From Planctomycetota bacterium (GTDB taxonomy: Bacteria; Planctomycetota; Phycisphaerae; WQYP01), in NCBI GenBank assembly GCA_021816165.1, contig JAKAYZ010000093.1, positions 1 to 7,348 of the forward strand: DNA of 7,348 nt. Direction: 5' to 3'. Positions 1-6,148 of the stretch are shown here, piece by piece. Position numbers and translations under genes: made by a program. The notes beneath the pieces are model-generated. The model saw nothing but the letters and a program-made list of their open reading frames with translations, made no database searches and was not told the DNA's origin. Within the stretch, counting starts at the first letter, position 1. Every line of letters begins with the position of its first letter.

Positions 1-1099
1 TCATCGCTTTTTTAGCCTGTTTCACTTCCGGCTTAATTGTGATCAGATGCACTTGCATGGCGGTAAGGTTGACTTGGCGCCGGTGCAGGTTGTAAAGGGC
101 GGCCACGACCACCAGAAGCACCGTCGCGGCCAGCGCCGCGGCCCAGGCAATACGGCGGCGCGGCGCTTTAACCCGCGGAGGCGCCAGGCGGGAATGCAGA
201 AAATCAACGGGTAATGCACCGGCCCCGGCCGCCAGAGCCACCGCCGCCGCCGGCGCGAAGCGCTGCATTTCCGCGGTGCACCCGGCAAGAACATTCTGCA
301 ATGCGGGCAGCGTTACATTCAGCCCCAGGCGCTGCTGCAGCGCCGCACCGATGGGATCGCGTTCCACCCCCCCATCCCACACCGCGACCGACCAGGCGGT
401 GGAATTTGCCGCGGCCGCGCCGTGGGCCAGGAGCGATCGCCGGATATCCGCGGCAAGCGTGTCGGCGGCCGGCTTTTCCCCGGCGCTTGATCCGGCATAG
501 CGCAGTTCGGCGGGTACGCCGCCCCGGCTTAAATATATATCCGTCCCGGAGGCTCCCGCGTTTACCACCAGCCCGTTTGCGGCCGGCGTGCCGGCAAGTG
601 CGGCCAGTGTGGGCGTTGCGGCGGTCAGCGCCGCGAGCCGCAGGCGGGCGGAATCAGTGAGGGTGCGGCATTGTTGCACCAAGGTGCGGCTGGTGGCGAC
701 AAGAAGGCCTTCAGCCGCCACGGAGCCGCGCAGTGCGCCGAAATAGTCCACCACCAGTTCGGCGGCCTGACTGGAGAAGGCCCCCTCCGACTGCAACCGC
801 AAGCCGGCCAATGTCATGTCCAAATCAGCCGGCGGCAGTGTGCAACGTCGCGTCACCAGATTCCTTGCGGACAATCCGATGACGACCTGCCGACGGCTGA
901 AACCATGCTGGCGCAGAAAACGGCCAAGCGCATTGCCCAGTGCGGCGGGTTGATCCATGCCGATCCCGGCGGGAAACATGAACTCCGCCGCGGCCGCAAG
1001 GCGCATTTTTCCGCCGCCGGCCGGGGCGACTTCCGCGAGCATGGCGCGATCCGCCTCCAGAGCAATTCCCAGAACTTTCTGTGAAATCCGTTTTTTCAT
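1..1099 (-). CDS. gspL: GspL, PilM-like inner-membrane assembly protein (3' end beyond the window)
   Basis: Inner-membrane T2SS protein whose cytoplasmic actin-like domain recruits the GspE ATPase. I translated it by hand: it opens with ATG at 1099 and stays open for 366 codons to the left edge, so it is truncated only by the window. Residues 1-300 look like a PilM/GspL actin-like fold: an early strand VLGIALEADRAML (9-21) and, near 177-191, LVVNAGASGTDIYLS, which resembles the PilM strand-turn phosphate motif. A basic stretch (KAPRRR, 311-316) precedes one membrane helix at about 317-336, then a PilN-like periplasmic start (YNLHRRQVNLTAM... to KPEVKQAKKA). This is the usual GspL layout, equivalent to PilM joined to PilN. 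The start overlaps the gspK stop as ATGA, with AAGGA 5 nt upstream. Family assignment is good; actual nucleotide binding cannot be judged from sequence alone. Confidence 0.85.
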   Translation of the reverse strand, partial: MKKRISQKVLGIALEADRAMLAEVAPAGGGKMRLAAAAEFMFPAGIGMDQPAALGNALGRFLRQHGFSRRQVVIGLSARNLVTRRCTLPPADLDMTLAGLRLQSEGAFSSQAAELVVDYFGALRGSVAAEGLLVATSRTLVQQCRTLTDSARLRLAALTAATPTLAALAGTPAANGLVVNAGASGTDIYLSRGGVPAELRYAGSSAGEKPAADTLAADIRRSLLAHGAAAANSTAWSVAVWDGGVERDPIGAALQQRLGLNVTLPALQNVLAGCTAEMQRFAPAAAVALAAGAGALPVDFLHSRLAPPRVKAPRRRIAWAAALAATVLLVVVAALYNLHRRQVNLTAMQVHLITIKPEVKQAKKAM

Positions 1100-2658
1100 A
1101 ATGTTCCTTCCCCCAGGCTGGTCATACCGGCGGCCGGGGCGCCGGGCGGCGGCCGGCCCTCGCGAAGGGCGGTGCGAATGGCCGGATCCAGCGGCCAGCC
1201 GTCACCGGTTACATTTTCCCGGTAGATAATTTTGGAATCGGTGGTGGTTCCATTACCCGCCTGAATGATAATGCGGCAGCGGCAAAAGGCCCTCCCATCA
1301 GCGGTAACCGCGACAATATCTCCGCCGTAAACGGTTGACTCGCCGGTGATAAAATCCCCGAGTGTGTTGATCAGGGCGGTGCGCAACTGGGGCAGCGTTA
1401 CCAGCCAGGCCAGATTCGTCGCGGTCGTGGTCGTGTTGGATTGAAGCTGCGCCTGCCGCTGACTGAGGATTGACTGGACAAGGCTGGAATTGTTCTGCAA
1501 CCCCGGCAGACAGGCCAGCACCTGGGGCGGCGCGGTCATGATGTTGACCAACGGTCCCTGGCCGTTGGCCGTCAGGCGAGGATAGACCTGGGTGAATTGC
1601 TGCGGTGTCATGCCGGATTGAAAATAGAATGCGAACACGTTGTCAAAGTGCGCCCCGCGTCTGCCGACAACGAGGCGGCCCAGAATTTCGTTGGCCTGTC
1701 CGCCGCCGAGCACATTGGTAAGCACCGTGCGAAGCTGCGTTAAATTGTTGACATTGGCTATTTCCGTGGCCGGGTTATTTCCGCTTACGCCGATCTGGCC
1801 GGCGCCGGCCGGCAACGCACTGATGAACGGATACAGGCCGCGATCCGTGCCGCTATCCGTATCCAAGGCGTCGCCCGCGGCCTGGGCGGCCTTGATCTCC
1901 GCCTGGTCCAGAACGCCGTTATGATTGGTATCAAAGCCCCACAGCACCTGCGGGGTAAAGCCGTCAACCAGCAGCAATTCCTGAACGGATTCAAACGGCC
2001 CCTGCTTTTCCACATACGGTGTCGGCAGCGATTCGTAATAGGTATTCGTCGCGCCCATGCCGGTCGGGTCCGCACCGCCGCGCCATGTGACAATGGACGC
2101 GGCCATGTCATTGGTTAGGCCGGGCAGCCACTGCAGCATGGTATAAGGCGCGGTGTTGATATCCAGTTTGGCCATTTCATCCGTAAGACCGTAACTGTAT
2201 GTTTCTTCGGCATTCGTGGTCTGGCCGTCATCGTAGGTCGGCTTGATGACCCATATGTAGCAATTCCCCAGTCGCATCGCCTGAAGAGAAATATTGTCCG
2301 TCAGATCCGTTTGCTGCTCCATGCGGTTGTACATTTTTTGATCCACCATCGCCAGCAAAAGCTGTTCGGCTCCGTGCTCTGCCGCGGCAGCCTGCATGCC
2401 GGCCGTGCGGTTGGCCTGCGCCAGCGCCGCGGATCGCACCTGCACGGACACGGCGAGGGTAAGCGCGGCCAAGGCGATGATCACCCAAATCGTGACGATA
2501 AGGATTGAACCGCGGACCGGCCGCCGCGGCGGAATACCGGCATTTGCATGCCGCGGGCCGCCATCCGGGATTCCGGATTTCCGCCCCCGGACCCAATGCT
2601 GGGCCGGAATGGGTAATCCGGCGGGCTGCGGGCAAAATTTCAGACTCGGCATTTTCAT
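1096..2658 (-). CDS. gspK: GspK, large minor pseudopilin with an EF-hand loop
   Basis: Minor pseudopilin that caps the pseudopilus tip with GspI and GspJ. The prepilin cleavage site is RPVRG50|SILIV, followed by a hydrophobic helix (51-70). It lacks Glu at +5, as GspK proteins usually do. The T2SK helical domain is recognisable twice: LDINTAPYTMLQWLPGL (165-181) with PFESVQELLLVDGF (221-234), and again VNIMTAPPQVLACLPGL (371-387). Between them lies a canonical EF-hand loop, DTNHNGVLDQAE (243-254). Cys residues are at 133, 383, 459 and 461 in the mature part. At 520 aa it is much longer than enterobacterial GspK (about 320-340 aa). The leader is 50 residues, far longer than usual. The ATG overlaps the gspJ stop (ATGA), with GGAAGGA 11 nt upstream. 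No frameshift is seen. Confidence 0.9.
   Translation of the reverse strand: MKMPSLKFCPQPAGLPIPAQHWVRGRKSGIPDGGPRHANAGIPPRRPVRGSILIVTIWVIIALAALTLAVSVQVRSAALAQANRTAGMQAAAAEHGAEQLLLAMVDQKMYNRMEQQTDLTDNISLQAMRLGNCYIWVIKPTYDDGQTTNAEETYSYGLTDEMAKLDINTAPYTMLQWLPGLTNDMAASIVTWRGGADPTGMGATNTYYESLPTPYVEKQGPFESVQELLLVDGFTPQVLWGFDTNHNGVLDQAEIKAAQAAGDALDTDSGTDRGLYPFISALPAGAGQIGVSGNNPATEIANVNNLTQLRTVLTNVLGGGQANEILGRLVVGRRGAHFDNVFAFYFQSGMTPQQFTQVYPRLTANGQGPLVNIMTAPPQVLACLPGLQNNSSLVQSILSQRQAQLQSNTTTTATNLAWLVTLPQLRTALINTLGDFITGESTVYGGDIVAVTADGRAFCRCRIIIQAGNGTTTDSKIIYRENVTGDGWPLDPAIRTALREGRPPPGAPAAGMTSLGEGTL
1105..1111 (-). promoter_or_regulatory. Ribosome binding site of gspL, inside the end of gspK
   Basis: Reads GGAAGGA on the coding strand, 5 nt before the gspL ATG, within the last codons of gspK (GEGTL). 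It supports the ATG at 1099 as the gspL start. Confidence 0.75.
1897..1932 (-). other. EF-hand calcium-binding loop within GspK
   Basis: This segment encodes DTNHNGVLDQAE (GspK residues 243-254). It meets the 12-residue EF-hand loop pattern: Asp at 1, Asn at 3, Asn at 5, Gly at 6, hydrophobic Leu at 8, Asp at 9 and Glu at 12. It directly follows the T2SK motif ending in LLLVDGF and is followed by a helix-like IKAAQAAGDAL. A second acid-rich stretch (DTDSGTDRG, 266-274) comes soon after but is not a full loop. Calcium binding is inferred from the motif. Confidence 0.75.
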
Positions 2659-3317
2659 TGCGAACTGAGTCCTTCCAGCGGCTGGGCACAGGCCAGCGGC
2701 ACGATGCGTTCCTCCTGCTGCGGCCGGGCGCCGGACGCCACGGTACGAACGAGGGTGAACTGCACGGCCATGGGCAGGTCATTGGCCGGCTGGGTTTGGG
2801 TGGAATCCCAACTGTTATCCCAATTCGTGCCGTCAAAATAGCTGATGGCGAAACTTTGAACATGGTCACATAACACCTGGGGCACCGGCGTAACCTGCGC
2901 CGTGGCGAGCAAATTGGTTGTCACGCGACGGATCAACTCCATGCCGGAATTTCCAGGCCCCTGCTCCACATCAATCTCGATCATGCGCACATTGCCCTGA
3001 ACATCGGCCCCGGGCTCGATGCTGCCGCCCGGTTCCCGGCCGTCGGCGTAAAATGTCAGCGACTGATCATCACCCTGAAACGGCCCGGCCAGCGTGTGCC
3101 CTGTTCCGCTTTGTGCCGGCACGACGTCCGCCAAGTCCGCCGTCACGCGATGCAACGCTCCGTCAATGGTCCGGTTGGCGTCAACGGCGCGGGCCACGGC
3201 GGATTGCGCGCGAAACGCAGTGAACATGCTTTCACTGAGCAATGCGGCGATCAGCACGGCCATGGCCATGCCGATCAGCAATTCCAGCAGCGTAAATCCG
3301 GTACGGCGGCGGATCAT
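2655..3317 (-). CDS. gspJ: GspJ, minor pseudopilin
   Basis: Minor pseudopilin of the T2SS pseudopilus tip, 220 aa, close to the usual size. It starts MIRRRTG7|FTLLELLIGMAMAVLIAALL: a short basic leader, Gly at -1, Phe at +1 and Glu at +5 (E12), then the hydrophobic N-terminal helix. The C-terminal part has the GspJ pattern of a helix followed by strands, including a central LTFYADGREPGG (87-98) and VLCDHVQSFAISYFDG (148-163). Two Cys (150 and 210) could pair in the periplasm. Its ATG overlaps the gspI stop (ATGA) and has a strong ribosome binding site, GGGAGG, 6 nt upstream. Its own stop overlaps the gspK start. Position between gspI and gspK supports the call. Confidence 0.92.
   Translation of the reverse strand: MIRRRTGFTLLELLIGMAMAVLIAALLSESMFTAFRAQSAVARAVDANRTIDGALHRVTADLADVVPAQSGTGHTLAGPFQGDDQSLTFYADGREPGGSIEPGADVQGNVRMIEIDVEQGPGNSGMELIRRVTTNLLATAQVTPVPQVLCDHVQSFAISYFDGTNWDNSWDSTQTQPANDLPMAVQFTLVRTVASGARPQQEERIVPLACAQPLEGLSSQ
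2670..2676 (-). promoter_or_regulatory. Probable ribosome binding site of gspK, inside the end of gspJ
   Basis: Reads GGAAGGA on the coding strand, 11 nt before the overlapping gspK ATG. The spacing is a little long, but no better start with a ribosome binding site is seen before the prepilin site, so the long leader appears to be translated. Confidence 0.6.
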
Positions 3318-3760
3318 TGCGTGCCTCCCGTGGTGGTGCTGGTGGACGAACTCGGCGGCGAAGGATACAGCAACGTCGTCATGGTGACATGGCGCTGCCG
3401 GCCCAGCGATTGCCAGGCCACGGTCACATCAAGTTCCGTAAGGCCGGCGTTGGGCAGGTCCGGCTCCTGGCAGGTCTGCGTTGAGGCCTGCCATGAATAA
3501 CCCGGATTGGTGCTGAAATCACCGCCGGAGGCGCCGTTGTTCCAACTTCCCGTCACCACCAGTTCATTGAGTTTTGTTTCCGCCAGATTTGAGGCGACAG
3601 CACGCTGCCGGGTTAAGCCCGCAAGCTGCGTCACCAGGCCGATTCCCTCCATTGCAACCGGCAATACAATGGCCAAAATAGCCAATGCCGTGAGCACCTC
3701 AAGCAAAGTGAAGCCCGCGGACGATTTTCCGCGTTTTGATATTCCATTTTTAATCTTCAC
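3314..3760 (-). CDS. gspI: GspI, minor pseudopilin (GTG start)
   Basis: Minor pseudopilin that nucleates the tip complex with GspJ and GspK; 148 aa. The leader MKIKNGISKRGKSSAG16 precedes FTLLEVLTALAILAIVLPVAM, with Glu at +5 (E21). The stretch ASNLAETKLNEL (57-68) is the typical GspI helix. The C-terminal strand LTELDVTVAWQSLGRQRHVTMTTLLY (107-132) is also family-like. It ends in an unusual Ser/Thr/Pro-rich tail, PSPPSSSTSTTTGGTQ. The start codon is GTG at 3760, overlapping the gspH TGA as GTGA, with GGAGG 6 nt upstream. No ATG lies between this GTG and the cleavage site, so the GTG start is well supported. Confidence 0.92.
   Translation of the reverse strand: MKIKNGISKRGKSSAGFTLLEVLTALAILAIVLPVAMEGIGLVTQLAGLTRQRAVASNLAETKLNELVVTGSWNNGASGGDFSTNPGYSWQASTQTCQEPDLPNAGLTELDVTVAWQSLGRQRHVTMTTLLYPSPPSSSTSTTTGGTQ
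3324..3329 (-). promoter_or_regulatory. Ribosome binding site of gspJ, inside the end of gspI
   Basis: Reads GGGAGG on the coding strand, 6 nt before the gspJ ATG, within the codons for the GGTQ ending of GspI. It matches the gspI site over GGAGGCACGC. Confidence 0.8.
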
Positions 3761-4329
3761 GGCGTGCCTCCGGCGGTTTGAATCTGATAACCGGACGCCA
3801 AACCCGTGCAGGCCACCTGCACCGCATTTTTCGGACCGCGAAACGTCACCACGGCGGGCGTCATGCGGCCATCCGGGGTAAACCGCAGCGTGGGCAAACC
3901 GTTGACCGCCGGAGCATTGGTGGAAACCCGCACGCCATCGGGGGTCATAAATACGTGTCCCAATTCACCTTCGGCCGGTGACGTGCCGCTTTCATCATTG
4001 GCCAGCCACCAGCGGCCGTGCGCCGGATCAATGAGGATGCGATAGGTCATTCCCCGGGCAATGGCATTGCTGTGGGCGAGGCGCGTAAGGGCAAGAAATT
4101 CAGTTGCGGCCTGGCCCGGCCGACGTCCGACGGCAAAACCGCTGAGCGCCGGCGCCACGGCAACCAGCAAAATCGCCAGAATACTTAACACCAGCACCAG
4201 TTCCAGGAGGGTAAAAGCGGCGCGGAGGCGTGCAAGACGGGGTGCGGGATTCCGGGTGAACCCCACCTTTCCGCGGCAAGCCGCTTGCGCGAATTCAGAA
4301 TTCCGGAACCAGTAGCCGGCAACGGTCAT
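3757..4329 (-). CDS. gspH: GspH, minor pseudopilin with a non-canonical cleavage site
   Basis: Minor pseudopilin linking the GspI-J-K tip to the GspG shaft; 190 aa. The hydrophobic helix is FTLLELVLVLSILAILLVAVAP (39-60), with Glu at +5 (E43). The C-terminal domain has the GspH signature: LARLAHSNAIARG-like helix (TRLAHSNAIARG, 80-92), then strands with a WWLAND turn, LRFTPDGRM (148-156) and VVTFRG near the end. The residue before the cleavage point is Ala38 (codon GCT), not Gly. The leader is 38 residues, long for the family. The start at 4329 overlaps the gspG stop (ATGA) with a G-rich GGGGG 8 nt upstream. The gene is intact and placed as expected between G and I. Confidence 0.9.
   Translation of the reverse strand: MTVAGYWFRNSEFAQAACRGKVGFTRNPAPRLARLRAAFTLLELVLVLSILAILLVAVAPALSGFAVGRRPGQAATEFLALTRLAHSNAIARGMTYRILIDPAHGRWWLANDESGTSPAEGELGHVFMTPDGVRVSTNAPAVNGLPTLRFTPDGRMTPAVVTFRGPKNAVQVACTGLASGYQIQTAGGTP
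3767..3771 (-). promoter_or_regulatory. Ribosome binding site of gspI, inside the end of gspH
   Basis: Reads GGAGG on the coding strand, 6 nt before the GTG start. It lies in the last codons of gspH, where it encodes part of the GGTP ending. It decides in favour of the GTG start. The context GGAGGCACGC is the same as at the gspJ start. Confidence 0.8.
4272..4303. repeat. Hairpin plus EcoRI-type palindrome within the gspH leader
   Basis: Positions 4272-4291 form an imperfect hairpin (GCAAG pairing with CTTGC around CCG, extended by CGC/GCG with one bulged G). It is joined to the 13-bp palindrome GAATTCAGAATTC at 4291-4303. Both fall in the codons of the GspH leader (residues 9-20), upstream of the conserved pseudopilin part. 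The arrangement looks like a small dispersed repeat read in frame, but copy number cannot be judged from one window. Confidence 0.4.
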
Positions 4330-4916
4330 TGGCTTGGCCCCCAGTTGGTGATTTCACCCGCCCCGCCCTGCTGTCCGGTGGGCCCGAGGGACCACAGGTC
4401 GTAGCCGTCCTTGGAGTGCTGGCCGGGCGAGCGATATTGATACGGGTGCCCCCATGGATCCACGGGCACCGAACTACCTTTCAGATACGGCCCGTGCCAG
4501 TTGGGCATGCCGGGCGGCTGCCTTACCAGAGCGATTAATCCCTCACTGGTTGTCGGATAATGGCCGTTGTCAATTTCAAAGGTGTCCAAAGCGGAGGATA
4601 TATTGGAAATATCCGTCTGCGCGGCGGTGACACGGGCCTGTTCCGCCCGGCCCACGAACATGGGAATGATCAAGCTCGCCAGAATCGCCAGGATCACCAT
4701 CACCAGCAGCAATTCAATCAACGTAAAGCCGGCGGAACGGGGCGATCTTGCATTCGGCTTGTTTCCCGCAGCGGCATCGCACGGTGAAACAGGTGACAGC
4801 GCCGCCCCCATTCCCCGCCGGGATTCAACCCACCGGCGGCGGAGTGCGGAAAACGGCAAACCGTCGCGACGGCGGTATTCCAAAATCCGATTGAACGCAA
4901 TTTGAGATGTAGTCAT
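4326..4916 (-). CDS. gspG: GspG, major pseudopilin with a 63-residue leader
   Basis: Main subunit of the T2SS pseudopilus. The cleavage site is RSPRSAG63|FTLIELLLVMVILAILASLIIP, with Glu at +5 (E68). The mature 133 residues carry the major-pseudopilin hallmarks: the DISNISSALDTFEIDNGHYPTTSEGLIALV helix and turn (102-131), HGPYLKG (141-147), PVDPWGHPYQYRSPGQH (151-167) and YDLWSLG (172-178). The calcium loop at the C-terminus (179-196) keeps Gly residues but lacks the usual Asp residues. The chosen ATG (4916) overlaps the gspF stop as ATGA, with GGAG 11 nt upstream. An in-frame ATG at codon 36 (4811) would give a 28-residue leader, but its G-rich upstream sequence abuts the codon, so I prefer the coupled start. 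The true start is uncertain. Confidence 0.95.
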   Translation of the reverse strand: MTTSQIAFNRILEYRRRDGLPFSALRRRWVESRRGMGAALSPVSPCDAAAGNKPNARSPRSAGFTLIELLLVMVILAILASLIIPMFVGRAEQARVTAAQTDISNISSALDTFEIDNGHYPTTSEGLIALVRQPPGMPNWHGPYLKGSSVPVDPWGHPYQYRSPGQHSKDGYDLWSLGPTGQQGGAGEITNWGPSQ

Positions 4917-6148
4917 TTGATCATCTGCTCCAAATCAAAGATGGGCAGCAGCATGCCTATGACAATGCTGCCGATAAACGCCGCCATGACAAACAGCATG
5001 GCCGGTTCCACCAGCGCCACCAGCATGCGCAGATGGCGATCCAGTTCCGTTTCATAAGTGGTGGACAATCGTACCAGTTCATTGCCCAGTCGCCCGGTTT
5101 CCTCCGCAATGGCCACCACTTCAATTACCGATGAACCAAACAACTCGCCGGCGGCTCCCAGGCTGCGGGCCAGCGAGGCGCCGCGCTGCACTTCCTCCAC
5201 CGCGTGTTCCACCGTATCGGCAATCGTCTGATTGCCGATGGATTCCTTGGCCACCCGCAATGCCGTTATCAGCGGCACACCGGCATTGAGCAGGGTGCCG
5301 AGCATGCGGGTGAATCGCACCAGGGCAAAGTGCGCCACCACCCGCCCCGCCAGCGGTATGGCCAGAATAGTCCGTTCTATACGCCGCCGCCCCGCGGCTG
5401 ATTGCGCCGCACGATACAGCACCATGGCCCCGACCCCTGCCGCCCCCAGCACCAGCAGGCCGTAGTGCGTTACCAGGTGGCTCACCGCGAGGATCACCTG
5501 CGTGATGGCCGGCAGTGAACTGCCCATTTGATGGAACATTTTGGAGAACGTGGGAATGAAAAACGCCAGCAGGAAGGACACCACGCCGACCGCCAATACA
5601 ACCAGCACGCAGGGGTATACCATCGCGGCTTTAACCCGGCCCGTGAGGTCCCGTTCGCGGGCGCGGAAATCGGCGATTTGCGCCAGCACCAGTTCCAGAA
5701 ATCCTCCGGCCTCGCCGGCACGCACCATCGCGACATAAACCACCGAGAAGACTTTGGGGTGGGCGGCCAGTGCATCCGCCAGCGCCGTTCCGCCTACCAC
5801 GTCATCGTGAATTTCACCCCACAGTTGGCGCGCCGCGGGGTCCTTGGTTTCGCGGCAAAGCAGTTGCAGCGCGCGGGCCAGCGGAACGCCGCCGGCCAGC
5901 AGATTGGATAATTCACGGGTAAACACTTCCACATGGGCGCGTTTCACACGACCGGTGACGCGGCCGCCATTTTTTCCGGCGACCGGCGCCTCGCGCCGGA
6001 CAGTTCCGGCTGTTTGCTCTTCCAGATGCACCGGATGCAGCCCCTGTGCGATTACCGCGGAAAGCGCTGCACTGCGGCTGTCAGCGGGAATGGTGCCGTT
6101 TTTCCGCCGACCGTCCGCCCCCAGTGCTGTATATGCAAATACCGCCAT
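4913..6148 (-). CDS. gspF: GspF, inner-membrane platform protein
   Basis: Polytopic inner-membrane protein at the centre of the T2SS assembly platform; it connects ATP hydrolysis by GspE to pseudopilus extension. At 411 aa it has the standard family size. It has two GspF repeats: the first from about 72 to 198 (EVFTRELSNLLAGGVPLARAL, then MVRAGEAGGFLE), the second from about 276 to 403 (VRFTRMLGTLLNAGVPLITAL, then AIAEETGRLGNEL). Membrane helices lie at roughly 177-198, 229-247 and 380-403. The N-terminus MAVFAYTALGADGRRKNGTI is typical. The ATG at 6148 has AAAGGA 8 nt upstream, so unlike the downstream genes it is not coupled to its predecessor. Its TGA overlaps the gspG start. Confidence 0.96.
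   Translation of the reverse strand: MAVFAYTALGADGRRKNGTIPADSRSAALSAVIAQGLHPVHLEEQTAGTVRREAPVAGKNGGRVTGRVKRAHVEVFTRELSNLLAGGVPLARALQLLCRETKDPAARQLWGEIHDDVVGGTALADALAAHPKVFSVVYVAMVRAGEAGGFLELVLAQIADFRARERDLTGRVKAAMVYPCVLVVLAVGVVSFLLAFFIPTFSKMFHQMGSSLPAITQVILAVSHLVTHYGLLVLGAAGVGAMVLYRAAQSAAGRRRIERTILAIPLAGRVVAHFALVRFTRMLGTLLNAGVPLITALRVAKESIGNQTIADTVEHAVEEVQRGASLARSLGAAGELFGSSVIEVVAIAEETGRLGNELVRLSTTYETELDRHLRMLVALVEPAMLFVMAAFIGSIVIGMLLPIFDLEQMIK

Noticed and set aside
1..4. TCAT at the left edge as another ATGA overlap, marking a gspL stop and gspM start
   Set aside because: The ATG at 4-2 is in the gspL frame, so it is an internal Met (residue 366). The TGA is in another frame and does not end gspL, which has only just begun its periplasmic domain.
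214..660. Plus-strand open frame of 148 codons opposite gspL
   Set aside because: It is Pro/Arg-rich and antisense to the PilM-like domain, as expected from a GC-rich gene's complementary strand. It has no recognisable domain.
2228..2869. Minus-strand 213-codon open frame across the gspJ-gspK junction
   Set aside because: It is a shifted reading of gspJ and gspK; the true frames have prepilin sites and family motifs.
4718..4900. Minus-strand 60-codon open frame overlapping the gspG leader
   Set aside because: It has no recognisable domain and overlaps gspG. I treat its resemblance to translated dispersed repeats as evidence about the DNA, not as a gene.
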